This document shows positions 41,218-51,862 of a DNA stretch of 64,000 bases, piece by piece. Source of the DNA: Comamonadaceae bacterium. Lineage in GTDB: Bacteria > Pseudomonadota > Gammaproteobacteria > Burkholderiales > Rhodocyclaceae. Location of the stretch: NCBI GenBank assembly GCA_029255645.1, contig JANLJE010000006.1, forward strand, positions 1-64,000. Direction: 5' to 3'. Every line of letters begins with the position of its first letter. The first letter of the stretch is position 1. The position numbers and the translations under genes are program-made. A model generated the notes under the pieces. The model was not told the DNA's origin, made no database searches, and saw only the letters and a list, made by a program, of their open reading frames with translations.

Positions 41218-41733
41218 TCAGCCGTTTCCGGCCCGCCAATGGCCGGATTTTCCGCCCTTTTTTTCCAGCAGGCGGATCGATTCGATCACCATGCCCCGGT
41301 CAGCCGCCTTGCACATGTCGTAGATGGTGAGCAGGGCGGCGCCCGCTGCGGTGAGGGCTTCCATTTCCACGCCGGTGCGGCCGACGCATTCACAGGTGGC
41401 AAGGACATGCACCCGGCAGCCGGCTTCGTCCAGTTCGAATTCGATGGCGACCCGGGTCAGCGCGATCGGATGGCAGAGCGGGATCAGGTCGGCCGTGTGC
41501 TTGGCTCCCTGGATGCCGGCAATCCGGGCAATGCCCAGCACATCACCCTTGGCGGCGTGGCCGGCCTGGATCAGGGCGAAGGTGTCTGCTGCCATGCGGA
41601 TGCTGCCGGCGGCTTTGGCCACCCGGCAGGTTTCGGGTTTGGCGCCCACGTCCACCATGTGGGCCTGGCCTGCTGCATCGAAGTGGGTGAGGGGGGATGC
41701 CGGGGAATTTTCTGGTGCGGGCACGACGTACAT
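41218..41733 (-). CDS. moaC: Cyclic pyranopterin monophosphate synthase accessory protein MoaC
   Basis: The 171-residue enzyme catalyses the second half of cPMP formation in molybdenum cofactor synthesis. It has [31 protein letters not shown], the [14 protein letters not shown] helix and the catalytic-lysine segment [11 protein letters not shown]. The N-terminal extension before [11 protein letters not shown] is slightly long for the family. No other moa gene is in the window. Confidence 0.96.
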   Translation of the reverse strand: MYVVPAPENSPASPLTHFDAAGQAHMVDVGAKPETCRVAKAAGSIRMAADTFALIQAGHAAKGDVLGIARIAGIQGAKHTADLIPLCHPIALTRVAIEFELDEAGCRVHVLATCECVGRTGVEMEALTAAGAALLTIYDMCKAADRGMVIESIRLLEKKGGKSGHWRAGNG

Positions 41734-41787
41734 CCCGTTACGGTTTGAATGAGAGTCGGTCTTGCGGCTGCGTTATGATAGCACCCC

Positions 41788-43236
41788 ATGGGAAAAGCCA
41801 ATCGAATCGCCGCCTTGATCCTGGCCGCCCTGATGCTTGCCGGCAGTCCAGTCCAGGCTCAGTCCGATTTGCCGGAGTTGGGCGATGCCGCAGGGGTGGA
41901 CTTGAGCCTGAGAACCGAGAGACGCATCGGCCAGGAAATCATGGATGAGATACGCCAGCGGGAGCCCAGCTATCTGGATGACCCGGAGATCGAGGCATAC
42001 CTGAATCAACTCGGGGGGCGCCTGGTGGCGGCCAGCCCGGAACCGGGGCTGGGGTTTTATTTTTTCCCCCTGCAGGACCCGATGATCAATGCCTTTGCCA
42101 TGTTCGGCGGTTATGTCGGTGTCAATTCCGGCCTGATCCTGGCGGTGCAGAACGAGTCGGAACTGGCAGGGGTGCTGGCTCATGAAATTTCCCATGTGAC
42201 CCAGCGCCATCTGGCTCGCATCCTCGAGAAGCAAAAGCAGGTTTCCACGGCCAGCCTGCTGGCCATGGCGGCCGCCTTGCTGGCAGCCCGTTCCAATGCC
42301 GATCTGGCGGGGGCCGCGATGACCAGCGCCACGGCCGGAGCGGCTCAGGCCCAGCTGGGATTTTCGCGGGATTTCGAGCGTGAAGCCGACCGTGTGGGTT
42401 TCCAGATTCTGGAAAAAGCCGGCTTCGATGTGCGTAGCATGTCCACCTTTTTCGCCCGCTTGCAGCGGGCTACCCGGTCGTATGAAAACAATGCGCCGGT
42501 GTATTTGCGTACTCACCCGCTCAATGTCGAGCGTATTTCCGATATGCAGAACCGGGAGGTGGAGCTGCCCTACCGCCAGGTGCCGGACAGTATGGATTTT
42601 CATCTGGTGCGGGCCAAGCTGCAGGCCATGCGCGGCACGCCGGTCGAGGCGGAGAGCCATTTTCGCACCCTGTTGCAAGAGCAGAAGGCAGCCCCTGTGT
42701 GGGCCGCCCAGTATGGGCTGGCGGTGGCGCTGGCCCGGCAGAAGAACTGGCGCGATGCCGAACAGGTGCTGGCCGAAGTCCGGGGGAAGCGTGCCTTGTC
42801 GCCCATGATCGAGCGCTTGTATGCGGAGTCCCGCATCCATCGCGGCGATGTCAGCGGCGGCCTGGCGGTGCTCAAGGAGGCGCTGGGGCGTTTCCCCAAT
42901 GCATCGGCTCTGGTTTACAGCTACGCAGAGTTGCTGCTCCAGGCCGGGCGCCTGGAAGAGGCCCAGCGTTTTCTCGATGCCCAGGTCCAGCGAACCTCCC
43001 AGGATGACCGTCTGTACCTGTTGCAGGCCAAGGTTCATGCGGCGCGCGGCAGGTTTGCCCAGCAGCACCGGGCCCTGGCCGAGGCTTACCTGCTCCGGGG
43101 GCAGTTGCCGGCGGCGATCGAGCAGCTGGAGATCGCCCAGAAGGTCAAGGGGACGGATTTTTACGAACTCTCCGCCATCGATGCCCGTCTGCGCCAGTTG
43201 AAGCGCCGGCAGCAGGATGAAGCAAAAGATAAATAA
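41788..43236 (+). CDS. bepA: BepA-like periplasmic M48 protease/chaperone with TPR domain
   Basis: The 482-residue protein has a signal peptide (residues 1-24, ending VQAQ), an M48 domain with HEISH (GVLAHEISHVTQRHLARIL) and the third-ligand region SRDFEREADRVGFQIL. A C-terminal TPR half follows from about 270. BepA assembles or degrades outer-membrane proteins such as LptD. It lies directly before tusA with a 45-base gap. Confidence 0.95.
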   Translation: MGKANRIAALILAALMLAGSPVQAQSDLPELGDAAGVDLSLRTERRIGQEIMDEIRQREPSYLDDPEIEAYLNQLGGRLVAASPEPGLGFYFFPLQDPMINAFAMFGGYVGVNSGLILAVQNESELAGVLAHEISHVTQRHLARILEKQKQVSTASLLAMAAALLAARSNADLAGAAMTSATAGAAQAQLGFSRDFEREADRVGFQILEKAGFDVRSMSTFFARLQRATRSYENNAPVYLRTHPLNVERISDMQNREVELPYRQVPDSMDFHLVRAKLQAMRGTPVEAESHFRTLLQEQKAAPVWAAQYGLAVALARQKNWRDAEQVLAEVRGKRALSPMIERLYAESRIHRGDVSGGLAVLKEALGRFPNASALVYSYAELLLQAGRLEEAQRFLDAQVQRTSQDDRLYLLQAKVHAARGRFAQQHRALAEAYLLRGQLPAAIEQLEIAQKVKGTDFYELSAIDARLRQLKRRQQDEAKDK

Positions 43237-43281
43237 GGCGTAAAATGCGCTTTTCCACGCTGTATTGATGCCCGAAAAATC

Positions 43282-43509
43282 ATGGATTTCGACCGCGAAC
43301 TCGACGTAAAAGGCCTCAACTGTCCCTTGCCCATCCTGCGCACCAAGAAAGCCCTGGCGGAAATGAGCTCCGGCCAGGTGCTCAAGGTCATGGCCACCGA
43401 CCCGGGCTCGGTCAAGGATTTCCAGGCCTTTGCCCGCCAGACGGGCAATGAACTTCTCTCCCATGGGGAAAAGGACAAGGTCTTCGAGTTCCTGATCAAG
43501 CGCAAGTAA
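43282..43509 (+). CDS. tusA: TusA-family sulfur carrier protein
   Basis: The 75-residue protein has the active cysteine C14 in LNCPLPILRTKKAL. It carries persulfide sulfur for tRNA thiolation, Moco or other thio-cofactors. It follows bepA, as in many betaproteobacteria. Confidence 0.95.
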   Translation: MDFDRELDVKGLNCPLPILRTKKALAEMSSGQVLKVMATDPGSVKDFQAFARQTGNELLSHGEKDKVFEFLIKRK

Positions 43510-43548
43510 ATTCCGGGTCATTTTGGCCGGTTTGATCCTTGCTTTCCC

Positions 43549-45354
43549 TTGCCTGAATTTGCCTTGTTCGAGGATCGCCTGGCTGCCCCCGGGCAGCCGG
43601 CGGCGTGGATATTCACCGCGCCTGTCGCGACCTGGGAAATCCGCACCTCGCGGCAACTGGCGGCGGCCCTCGCGGCCATGGCGGAACAGAACCTCTGGTC
43701 GGTCTGGGCCCTCGATCATGAACTGGGCGACCTGTTTGAGCCCAAAGTTGAGCCCAAAGCCCTGGGAAGCGCCCAGGCGCTTCCTCCGGGGCGGCCGCTC
43801 GCCCGTTTCTGGGCCTATGCCGAGGCGCGCGCCCTTAGCCCTCTGGAACTCGATGAGTGGTGGGCGGCGCAGACCGCGAGCCAAGCTGCCGGGGTCGGCG
43901 GACTGAGTGTGGGGCTTGATGAGGCGACTTACCGAGCCCGCCTTGCGACCCTTCAGGAGCATATCCGGGCGGGCAACTGCTACCAGGTCAATTTCACTTT
44001 TCCCCTGCATTTTCAGGCTTATGGTTCTCCCCTGGATTTGTATCGCCAACTGCGCCAGCGCCAGCCTGTGCGCTATGGCGGCTTCGTCCAGACCGCTTCC
44101 GGCACCCTGATTTCCCTCTCCCCGGAGCTGTTCCTCCGCCGCCAGGGGCGGCGTCTGGTGACCCGGCCCATGAAGGGGACGGCGGCCCGGCTTGCCGATC
44201 CTGCGGCGGATGCGCAGGCGGCCTCTGCCCTGGCCCGTTCGGAAAAGAACCGGGCAGAGAACCTGATGATCGTCGACCTGCTGCGTAACGACCTCGGCCG
44301 CCTGGCCCTTCCCGGCTCTGTCCGGGTCAGCCAGTTGTTTGCCGTGGAAAGTTATCCCACGGTGCACCAGATGGTGTCTCAGGTCGAAGCCGAAGTCTTG
44401 TCGCAGGACGATTTTCGCCTCCTGGAGGCCATGTTTCCCTGCGGCTCGATCACCGGAGCCCCCAAGGTGCGGGCCATGCAGCTCATCCGTGAACTGGAAG
44501 CCGCGCCGCGGGGCCTCTATACCGGCGCGCTGGGCTGGCGTTCGCCCACCGGGGAGCTGCGCCTCAACGTGGCGATCCGTACCCTGGAGCTCGATGCCGA
44601 AGGCAAGGGGCGGATGGGGGTGGGTAGCGGCATCGTGGCGGACTCCCGGGCGGACGAGGAATGGCAGGAGTGCCTGCTGAAAGCCCGCTTTCTCACGGAC
44701 CTCGACCCGGGGCTGGAGCTGATCGAGACCCTGCGCCTTGAAGTGCGGGCGGGGCGGCCCTGCTTTCCCCGGCTCGCAGGGCATTGCCGGCGCATGGGGG
44801 ATTCGGCGGCCTGGCTGGGTTTTCCCTGGTCGCGCAAGGCGATGCTGGCGACGCTCGCGTCCCGGGCCGAAGGGCTCGCGGACGGGGTCTATCGCCTGCG
44901 CCTGGCTTTGAACAAGGCCGGCGTTCTGGATGCGCGTTGTCTGCCGCTCTCCCCCGAGCCGGAAGGAAAGCGGCTGTTGCTGCTGGCAGATGCGCCGGTT
45001 GCCTCCCGTGACCCCTTGCGGCGCCACAAGACCACGGCGCGCGGCCTCTATGACCAGGCCCTGGCAAGGGTGGCGGCGCGCCCGGAAGTGTTCGACGTGC
45101 TGTTTTTGAACGAGCAGGGCGAGGTGGCCGAAGGGGCGCGCAGTAATGTCTTTGCCCGCCTCGACGGGAAGTGGCTGACGCCGCCTCTGGCCGCGGGCGC
45201 TCTTCCGGGCGTGTTCCGGGCCGAGCGGCTGGCGGCGGGGGAGGCCGAGGCGGCGGTGCTGACCCTTACCGATCTGCGCCGGGCGGAGGAAATCCGCTGC
45301 GCTAACGCGCTCCGGGGCTGGGTTCCGGTGAGCCTGGTCGAAACGGGGCGCTGA
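43549..45354 (+). CDS. pabB-pabC: Aminodeoxychorismate synthase component I fused to 4-amino-4-deoxychorismate lyase
   Basis: This bifunctional folate-pathway protein has about 601 residues. Residues about 1-345 are the PabB chorismate-binding domain (SLSPELFLR, TRPMKGTAAR, ENLMIVDLLRNDL, CGSITGAPKVRAM). From about 370 comes a PLP-dependent PabC lyase (LIETLRLEVRAGRP, EGARSNVFARLDG, ALPGVFRAERLAAGEAE). It makes p-aminobenzoate with a separate glutaminase. The start is a TTG at 43549. No ATG is available after the in-frame stop of tusA. Confidence 0.93.
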   Translation: MPEFALFEDRLAAPGQPAAWIFTAPVATWEIRTSRQLAAALAAMAEQNLWSVWALDHELGDLFEPKVEPKALGSAQALPPGRPLARFWAYAEARALSPLELDEWWAAQTASQAAGVGGLSVGLDEATYRARLATLQEHIRAGNCYQVNFTFPLHFQAYGSPLDLYRQLRQRQPVRYGGFVQTASGTLISLSPELFLRRQGRRLVTRPMKGTAARLADPAADAQAASALARSEKNRAENLMIVDLLRNDLGRLALPGSVRVSQLFAVESYPTVHQMVSQVEAEVLSQDDFRLLEAMFPCGSITGAPKVRAMQLIRELEAAPRGLYTGALGWRSPTGELRLNVAIRTLELDAEGKGRMGVGSGIVADSRADEEWQECLLKARFLTDLDPGLELIETLRLEVRAGRPCFPRLAGHCRRMGDSAAWLGFPWSRKAMLATLASRAEGLADGVYRLRLALNKAGVLDARCLPLSPEPEGKRLLLLADAPVASRDPLRRHKTTARGLYDQALARVAARPEVFDVLFLNEQGEVAEGARSNVFARLDGKWLTPPLAAGALPGVFRAERLAAGEAEAAVLTLTDLRRAEEIRCANALRGWVPVSLVETGR

Positions 45355-45420
45355 GTCGAAACCGCGCTCTGAGTCGAAACGGCGCCTTGATTCGAACGGC
45401 GCCTTGATTCGCCGGCTCGA
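45350..45420 (+). repeat. 18-bp tandem repeat on the pabBC stop with in-frame tandem stops
   Basis: Units of the type CGCTGAGTCGAAACCGCG repeat about four times from the pabBC stop onward. TGA recurs in frame at 45352, 45370 and 45388, and a fourth copy is one base shorter. Confidence 0.9.
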
Positions 45421-45442
45421 AGCGGCACCTCGAGGAAGAAGC

Positions 45443-45479
45443 AAAAAAACGGGCCGCGACCTCCCGGAGGCGGCCCGTT
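45443..45479 (-). terminator. Rho-independent terminator of valS
   Basis: ACGGGCCGC pairs with GCGGCCCGT, followed on the minus strand by seven T. It stands between the convergent pabBC and valS and may also slow pabBC transcription. Confidence 0.9.
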
Positions 45480-45494
45480 CTTCAGGGGCAAGGA

Positions 45495-48332
45495 TCAGCC
45501 CAGTTTGGCAAGCTGGGGCTTGAGCTTGTCCAGAGTCGCCAGGGCGGCTTCCAGGCGTTCCTTTTCCTGGGCCACCACGGCGGCGGGGGCGCGCGCGACG
45601 AAACTTTCGTTATCGAGCTTGCCCTTGGCCTGGGCCACCTGTTTTTCCAGCTTTTCGATTTCCTTGGCGAGCCGCTCCTGCTCGGCGGCCCTGTCGACTT
45701 CCACCACCAGCATCAGCCGGGTTGCGCCGACCACGGCCACGGGGGCGAGGGCATCGGCGGGGATCTCGGCGGCAAAGCTGATGCCGGAGAGCTTGACCAG
45801 GGTTTCCAGGATGGGGGCGAATTCCTTGACCTCACCCTCGTCGCCGACCACGATCAGGGGCGGGCGCAGCGAGGGGGAAATGTTCATCTCGCCGCGCAGG
45901 TTGCGGCAGGCAGAGACGTAGGCCTTTAGCCGTTCCATCTTTGCTTCCGCCGCTTCGTCCACCTTCTTCGGGTCGGCGACCGGGTAGGGGGCGAGCATGA
46001 TGGAATCGTGCGTCTTGCGGCCGGCGAGGGGGGCGACGCTCTGCCAGAGCTCTTCGGTGATGAAGGGGATCAGCGGATGCGCCAGGCGCAGCAGGGCTTC
46101 CAGGGTGCGCACCAGGGTGCGGCGGGCGCCCCGGGCGGCGCCTTCGTCGGGGCCGGCCATTTCCGCCTTGGCGATTTCGAGGTACCAATCGCAGAACTCG
46201 TCCCAGATGAAATGATAGAGGGCCTGGGCGAGCAGGTCGAAGCGGTATTCGGCAAAGTGCTGGGCCAGCTCGGCTTCGAGTTTTTGCAGGCGGCTGACGA
46301 TCCAGCGGTCGGCAAAGGAGAATGCCAGCGGCCCCTTGCCGCCACAGGCCATGCTGCCTTCGGGCTGGATGCCCAGGTCCTGGCCTTCCACGTTCATGAG
46401 CACGAAGCGGGTGGCGTTCCACAGCTTGTTGCAGAAGTTGCGGTAGCCCTCGCAGCGGGCGAGGTCGAACTTGATGTCGCGGCCCGGAGAAGCGAGGCTG
46501 GCGAAGGTGAAGCGGAGCGCATCGGTACCGAAGGCGGGAATGCCCTGGGGGAATTCCTTGCGCGTCTTCTTTTCGATCTGGGCCGCCTGCTTGGGATTCA
46601 TCAGGCCGGTGGTGCGTTTCTTGACCAGTGCCTCGATGTCGATGCCGTCGATGAGGTCGATGGGGTCGAGCACGTTGCCCTTCGACTTCGACATTTTCTG
46701 GCCTTCGCCATCCCGGATCAGGCCGTGTACATAGACATGCTTGAAGGGGATCTTGCCGGTGATGTGCTGAGTCATCATCACCATCCGGGCGACCCAGAAG
46801 AAGATGATGTCAAAGCCCGTCACCAGCACCGAGGAGGGTAGGTAGAGGTCCAGGGCGGGGTTGGATTTGGCCGGGTATTCCGGCGTCCAATCCAGGGTGG
46901 AGAAGGGCCAGAGGGCCGAGGAGTACCAGGTGTCGAGCACGTCCTCATCGCGGCTGAGCGGGCCGGCATAGCCCGCGGCATCGGCCAGGGCGCGGGCTTC
47001 TTCGGCATCGTGGGCGACGAAGATCTCGCCGTTTATGCCGTACCAGGCGGGAATCTGATGGCCCCACCAGAGCTGGCGGGAGATGCACCAGTCCTGGATG
47101 TTGTTGAGCCACTGATTATAGGTATTGACCCAGTTTTCCGGATAGAAGCGGATCTCGCCGGAGCGCACCACTTCCAGGGCCTTTGCGGTGATGGATTTGC
47201 CGTCTGAATTTGGCCCTTGCGCGGGCTTGGTCATGGCGACGAACCACTGGTCGGTGAGCATCGGCTCGATGATCACCCCGGTACGGTCGCCGCGCGGCAC
47301 CTTGAGCCTGTGCTTTTCCACCTTTTCCAGGATGCCCAGGGCTTCCAGGTCGGCCACCACGGCCTTGCGGGCCTCGAAACGGTCCAGGCCCCGGTACTTT
47401 TCGGGGGCGTGCTCGTTGATTTTGGCATCCAGGGTCAGGATGCCGAGGAGGGGCAGCTTGTGGCGCTGGCCCACGGCGTAGTCGTTGAAGTCGTGGGCCG
47501 GGGTGACTTTCACCACGCCGGTGCCGAAGGCCATGTCCACATAGGCGTCGGCAATCACCGGAATCTCCCGGTCGGTGAGGGGCAGCTTCACCCTCTTGCC
47601 GATCAGGTGCTGGTAGCGCCCATCATCGGGATGGACCATGACCGCGGTATCGCCCAGCATGGTCTCGGGCCGGGTGGTGGCCACGGTGAGCGTCGCGCTG
47701 CCGTCCGCCAGGGGATAGCGGATATGCCACATGAAGCCGTCTTCCTCCTCCTGCACCACTTCCAGGTCGGAGACGGCAGTGTGCAGTTCCGGGTCCCAGT
47801 TCACCAGGCGCTTGCCGCGATAGATCAGGCCTTCCTTGTAGAGGCGGACGAAGGTTTCGGTGACGGTCTTGCTCAGGCCGGCGTCCATGGTGAAGCGTTC
47901 CCGCTTCCAGTCCGGGCTGGTGCCCAGGCGACGCATCTGGCGGGTGATGGTGCCGCCGGAATATTCCTTCCATTCCCACACCTTTTCCAGGAACTTCTCC
48001 CGGCCCAGGTCATGGCGGGAAATGCCTTGGGCTTCGAGCTGGCGCTCCACCACGATCTGGGTGGCGATGCCGGCATGGTCGGTGCCCGGCTGCCACAGGG
48101 TGTTGAAACCGCGCATGCGGTGGTAGCGGGTCAGGGCGTCCATGAGAGTCTGGTTGAAGCCATGCCCCATGTGCAGGGTGCCGGTGACATTGGGCGGCGG
48201 CAGCAGGATGCAGAAGGACTGGTCGGCGGGCTTCGTGGTGTCGAGGCCGGCGGCGAAGTAGTTGCGGGATTCCCACTCGGGGTACCAGCGGCGCTCGATG
48301 TCCGCAGGTTCAAAGCTCTTGGCGAGTTCCAT
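45495..48332 (-). CDS. valS: Valyl-tRNA synthetase
   Basis: This 945-residue class I synthetase has the HIGH motif in [15 protein letters not shown], the editing domain with [17 protein letters not shown], and KMSKS in [10 protein letters not shown]. The C-terminal coiled-coil arm lies at about 875-945. It is full length. Confidence 0.98.
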   Translation of the reverse strand: MELAKSFEPADIERRWYPEWESRNYFAAGLDTTKPADQSFCILLPPPNVTGTLHMGHGFNQTLMDALTRYHRMRGFNTLWQPGTDHAGIATQIVVERQLEAQGISRHDLGREKFLEKVWEWKEYSGGTITRQMRRLGTSPDWKRERFTMDAGLSKTVTETFVRLYKEGLIYRGKRLVNWDPELHTAVSDLEVVQEEEDGFMWHIRYPLADGSATLTVATTRPETMLGDTAVMVHPDDGRYQHLIGKRVKLPLTDREIPVIADAYVDMAFGTGVVKVTPAHDFNDYAVGQRHKLPLLGILTLDAKINEHAPEKYRGLDRFEARKAVVADLEALGILEKVEKHRLKVPRGDRTGVIIEPMLTDQWFVAMTKPAQGPNSDGKSITAKALEVVRSGEIRFYPENWVNTYNQWLNNIQDWCISRQLWWGHQIPAWYGINGEIFVAHDAEEARALADAAGYAGPLSRDEDVLDTWYSSALWPFSTLDWTPEYPAKSNPALDLYLPSSVLVTGFDIIFFWVARMVMMTQHITGKIPFKHVYVHGLIRDGEGQKMSKSKGNVLDPIDLIDGIDIEALVKKRTTGLMNPKQAAQIEKKTRKEFPQGIPAFGTDALRFTFASLASPGRDIKFDLARCEGYRNFCNKLWNATRFVLMNVEGQDLGIQPEGSMACGGKGPLAFSFADRWIVSRLQKLEAELAQHFAEYRFDLLAQALYHFIWDEFCDWYLEIAKAEMAGPDEGAARGARRTLVRTLEALLRLAHPLIPFITEELWQSVAPLAGRKTHDSIMLAPYPVADPKKVDEAAEAKMERLKAYVSACRNLRGEMNISPSLRPPLIVVGDEGEVKEFAPILETLVKLSGISFAAEIPADALAPVAVVGATRLMLVVEVDRAAEQERLAKEIEKLEKQVAQAKGKLDNESFVARAPAAVVAQEKERLEAALATLDKLKPQLAKLG

Positions 48333-48363
48333 GGATCTGATGGGGGAAGGCAGAAAACCGGCG

Positions 48364-48369
48364 ATTATA
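48364..48369 (-). promoter_or_regulatory. -10 element of the valS promoter
   Basis: A perfect TATAAT on the minus strand lies about 31 bases before the valS ATG, flanked by the inverted repeat ACCGG/CCGGT. The -35 is poor. It would free valS from the upstream pepA-holC operon. Confidence 0.45.
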
Positions 48370-48412
48370 CCGGTTGGCGCGCCAGCAGCCTTGTTTGCCG
48401 CTGCGGGCAGGG

Positions 48413-48784
48413 TCAGCGCGGCGGTTTGGGGTAGCTGGCCACGAAGTCGGCAATGGCCTTGCGACTGGTTTCTTCCACCCCCTGGCGGATATCCCGGGCA
48501 ATGCTGGCCAGGGCAGCCTGCAGGCTGGCTTCCACCAGCACGGGGATTTCTGCGGCCAGTTGCTTGCTGATGGCCTCGGCCAGGGCCTGGCTCATGCTGT
48601 CCAGGTCGGGGCAGGGGGTGGGGCGGCCATCCTGCCGGGGGGAGGGGGTGACCACGTCGGTGAGTACGGGCAGGTCATCCTCTTCCTGCGCTGGGGCGGC
48701 GGGCGTTGCGCGCTGCCGGCGGCGCATGAACGCATCGGCCCGGGAGACGATGTCGTCGTTGTGGGGCAGTTCTGGTTCGGGCAT
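48413..48784 (-). CDS. Small acidic protein between holC and valS
   Basis: The 123-residue cytoplasmic protein has a disordered acidic N-terminal half ([20 protein letters not shown]) and a C-terminal amphipathic helix rich in Ala and Glu ([20 protein letters not shown]). Homologues of unknown function occur in this position in betaproteobacteria. It starts 3 bases after the holC stop. Confidence 0.75.
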   Translation of the reverse strand: MPEPELPHNDDIVSRADAFMRRRQRATPAAPAQEEDDLPVLTDVVTPSPRQDGRPTPCPDLDSMSQALAEAISKQLAAEIPVLVEASLQAALASIARDIRQGVEETSRKAIADFVASYPKPPR

Positions 48785-48787
48785 GGC

Positions 48788-49210
48788 TCAGCGCGGCGCC
48801 ATGTCCACGGCGACGATCTCGTGTCCGTGGGCCTTGTAATGTTTGAAACGCTGCCGCGCCTGAATCTTGTCTTCGTCGGCCTGGCTGACCACTTCGATCA
48901 GATTGGTAAAGCGCTCGAAGTTGGGCGGAATTTCATCGCCCAGATTCAAGAGCCGCTGGTCCTGGCGCGGGGCTTGCAGGTCCTGGGTGAGCAGGATCGG
49001 GGTTTCTGCGGCCAGGGGGGAGCGGTCATGGCAGTGGGGCAGGAAGCTGAGGGGAAACCGGGTCCACAGCAGGCGGTCCAGCAACTGGGCCTGCTCGGGC
49101 GCCGGGACGAAAACCGTGAAGTCCTTCTTCTGCGCCCAGGCCCTGGCCAGGAGGCTGCAGGCCGCTCCCAGCCGGTCCTGAACATTGTGGTAGAAGAACA
49201 CCTTGGTCAC
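48788..49210 (-). CDS. holC: DNA polymerase III chi subunit
   Basis: The 140-residue clamp-loader accessory protein binds SSB. It has the usual [20 protein letters not shown] start and the motif [13 protein letters not shown]. The start is a GTG overlapping the pepA stop (GTGA). This pepA-holC-valS order is widely conserved. Confidence 0.94.
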   Translation of the reverse strand: MTKVFFYHNVQDRLGAACSLLARAWAQKKDFTVFVPAPEQAQLLDRLLWTRFPLSFLPHCHDRSPLAAETPILLTQDLQAPRQDQRLLNLGDEIPPNFERFTNLIEVVSQADEDKIQARQRFKHYKAHGHEIVAVDMAPR

Positions 49211-50709
49211 TGGACGCCCGGCTTTTCCGCATGCTTCAGCAGGAAGTGGGTGAGCAGGGAAACGGGACGGCCCGTGGCACCTTTGTCCGAACCGGATTTC
49301 CAGGCCGTGCCGGCAATGTCCAGATGGGCCCATTCGTACTTTTTGGTGAAGCGGGAGAGGAAGCAGGCGGCCGTAATGGCGCCCCCCCAGCGGCCGCCGA
49401 TATTGGCCATGTCGGCAAAGGGGCTCTTGAGCAGTTCCTGGTAATCCTCCCAGAGGGGCATGTGCCAGGCCCGGTCATGGGCCTCTTCGCCGGCCGCCAG
49501 GAGTTCACGGGCCAGGCTGTCATCGTTGGCGAACAGACCGGTTGCCACATGGCCCAGGGCGACGACGCAGGCGCCGGTCAAGGTGGCGACGTCGATGACG
49601 GCTTGCGGCTCGAACTGTTCGGCGTAGGTCAGGGCGTCGCAGAGAATCAGCCGGCCTTCGGCGTCGGTGTTGAGGATTTCGATGGTCTGGCCGGAGAGGG
49701 AGGTGACGATGTCGCCAGGGCGGGTGGCGCTGCCGCCGGGCATGTTTTCACAGCTGGGAATCAGGGCCACGAGGTTGATGGGCAGGGCCATGCGGCCTGC
49801 CGCCTGCATGGTGCCGAGCACGGCGGCGGCGCCACACATGTCGTACTTCATCTCGTCCATGTCGGCGGCGGGCTTGATGGAAATGCCGCCGGAGTCGAAG
49901 GTGATGCCCTTGCCGACCAGCAGCAGGGGCTTTTCCCCGGATTTTCCGCCTTTGTGCTGGAGAATGATGAATTTGGGGGCCTGACGGGAGCCCTGGGCCA
50001 CGGCGAGCAGGGAATGCATGCCCAGCTCTTCCATGTCCTCGCGTTCCAGCACCTGGCATTGCATGCCCAGTTCCTGAGCCATCTGCCGGGCCTGCTCCGC
50101 CAGATAGCCGGGGGTGCACACGTTGCCGGGCTGGTTGCCGAGATTGCGGGCCAGGGCGATGCCTTCGGAGATGGCGATGCCCTGAGCCAGGGCCTCTTCC
50201 GCCGAGGGCAATTCGTTGCGCCGTTCCACCGCGAAGGTGAGCTTGCGCAGCGGGCGGCGGATCCCGGCTTTCTTGCTCTTGTAGTGGTCGAAGCGATACA
50301 CGGCTTCCTGGGCCACCATGGTGGCCTGGCGGATGCGCCAGGAAACATTCCGGCGCTTGGGGCCGGTTTCGGTGAGGAACAAGGTGCCATCGAAGGCGCC
50401 GGTCTCGTTCAGGGTTTTGACGGCGGTGCGGATGGCGTCGCAGTATTCCTTTTCCCGGAATTCCTTTTCCTTGCCCAGGCCCACCAGCAGGACCCGGTCG
50501 CAGAGCGAGCCCTGGATATTGTGCAGCAGCAGGGTCGAGCCGGCCTTGCCCTCCATGTCGCCCCGGCGAATGATGTCGGAGATGTAGCCCTTGGCTGCCT
50601 TGTCCAGGAGTTCCGCCGGCAGGGTCAGCTTGCGGGGTTCAAAGACGCCCACGACCACACAGGCACTGCGCTGCTTTTCCGGGCTTCCGCTTTTTATGCT
50701 AAATTCCAC
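49207..50709 (-). CDS. pepA: Leucyl aminopeptidase (M17)
   Basis: The 500-residue hexameric two-metal peptidase has the signature NTDAEGRL, metal ligands in [16 protein letters not shown], and [18 protein letters not shown] lies upstream of the ATG. It is divergent from lptF. Confidence 0.97.
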   Translation of the reverse strand: MEFSIKSGSPEKQRSACVVVGVFEPRKLTLPAELLDKAAKGYISDIIRRGDMEGKAGSTLLLHNIQGSLCDRVLLVGLGKEKEFREKEYCDAIRTAVKTLNETGAFDGTLFLTETGPKRRNVSWRIRQATMVAQEAVYRFDHYKSKKAGIRRPLRKLTFAVERRNELPSAEEALAQGIAISEGIALARNLGNQPGNVCTPGYLAEQARQMAQELGMQCQVLEREDMEELGMHSLLAVAQGSRQAPKFIILQHKGGKSGEKPLLLVGKGITFDSGGISIKPAADMDEMKYDMCGAAAVLGTMQAAGRMALPINLVALIPSCENMPGGSATRPGDIVTSLSGQTIEILNTDAEGRLILCDALTYAEQFEPQAVIDVATLTGACVVALGHVATGLFANDDSLARELLAAGEEAHDRAWHMPLWEDYQELLKSPFADMANIGGRWGGAITAACFLSRFTKKYEWAHLDIAGTAWKSGSDKGATGRPVSLLTHFLLKHAEKPGVQ

Positions 50710-50782
50710 TCGCCGCTCCTTATCCTATGATTTTCGACGACTGGAGCGATTATCCCTGCATTTTTTCACCGAAGTCAAAGAT

Positions 50783-51862
50783 ATGATCTTCGAACGCGCC
50801 GCGCGGCGTGAATTCGCCCAGGTTGCCGCGGGTGTCTTTGTCGCAATTTTCGCCATTCTCGTTTCCATCCAGTTGATCCGTCTCCTCAATGAAGCAGCCG
50901 GCGGTCGCCTGGCGCCGGAGGCGGTGCTGGCCTTGCTGGGTTTTGCGGCCCTCAATTATCTGCCCGTCCTGTTGTCGCTGACGCTGTTCATTGCGATCCT
51001 GCTGCCCTTGACGCGGGCGTATCGGGATTCGGAAATGGTGGTCTGGTTTTCTGCCGGTTTGCCACTGACAGCGTGGTTGCGTCCCGTTTTTCATTTTTCC
51101 TTGCCCATCGTCATCGCGATTGTGGCGCTTTCGCTGTTCCTGACGCCCTGGGCGGCCTCCAGAAGTAATGAATACCGCAGCAAGCTGGAAGCTCGCAGCG
51201 ATGCCGGGAAAGTGGCACCCGGGAGATTTCAGGAAGTGAGCGCCGGAGGGCGGGTGGTTTTCGTCGAGAAGGTCGAGGAAAACCTGGAATATGTGAAAAA
51301 TGTGTTTGTGACCACGGTGCAGGAGGGGCGGCTCGGCGTGGTCATGGCCGATACAGGGCGCCAGGAAAGCACGCGCAACGGTGATCGTTTCCTGGTGCTG
51401 AGCCATGGTCAGCGCTATGAAGTGGAGCCGGGGGTGGCTGAGTTCCGCATGATGGAATTCGAACGCTATGGGGTGCGTCTGTATGATGGCGATGTCCGCA
51501 GCGACACGACTGCACCCAGATTCCAGCCCCTGAAGGAATTGTTGCAGGGGAATTCGCCCAGCCAGAAGGGCGAGTTGTTATGGCGCTTCGGGCAGCCCCT
51601 GGCCGCCCTGTTGCTGGCCTTGCTGGCCGTTCCCCTGGCTTTTGTGAATCCGCGGGCGGGCCGTTCCATGAACATGTTGCTGGCGATCGTGGTATTCACC
51701 CTGTACAACAATCTCTTGTCCATCAGCCAGGCCTGGGTGGCCCGGGAGCGACTGGCATTTGAATTCGCTGTCTGGGCGCCGCATGCCATCATGCTGGTCG
51801 TGCTGGCCCTGCTTTTTTATCGGCGTCTGGCCGTGTTCGCTTTCTGGCGCCGTAAGTCCTGA
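50783..51862 (+). CDS. lptF: LPS export permease LptF
   Basis: The 359-residue inner-membrane protein of the LptB2FG transporter pulls lipopolysaccharide from the membrane. Three N-terminal and three C-terminal helices flank a periplasmic beta-jellyroll (AGGRVVFVEKVEENLEYVKN). The ATG at 50783 fits the family start MIFERAARREF. Its stop overlaps the lptG ATG (TGATG). Confidence 0.96.
   Translation: MIFERAARREFAQVAAGVFVAIFAILVSIQLIRLLNEAAGGRLAPEAVLALLGFAALNYLPVLLSLTLFIAILLPLTRAYRDSEMVVWFSAGLPLTAWLRPVFHFSLPIVIAIVALSLFLTPWAASRSNEYRSKLEARSDAGKVAPGRFQEVSAGGRVVFVEKVEENLEYVKNVFVTTVQEGRLGVVMADTGRQESTRNGDRFLVLSHGQRYEVEPGVAEFRMMEFERYGVRLYDGDVRSDTTAPRFQPLKELLQGNSPSQKGELLWRFGQPLAALLLALLAVPLAFVNPRAGRSMNMLLAIVVFTLYNNLLSISQAWVARERLAFEFAVWAPHAIMLVVLALLFYRRLAVFAFWRRKS

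Noticed and set aside
41773-45444. A 1223-codon open frame on the minus strand
   Set aside because: It is antisense to bepA, tusA and pabBC, which are certain. High GC at third positions keeps the opposite frame open; the product is His/Gln/Arg-rich with no domain.
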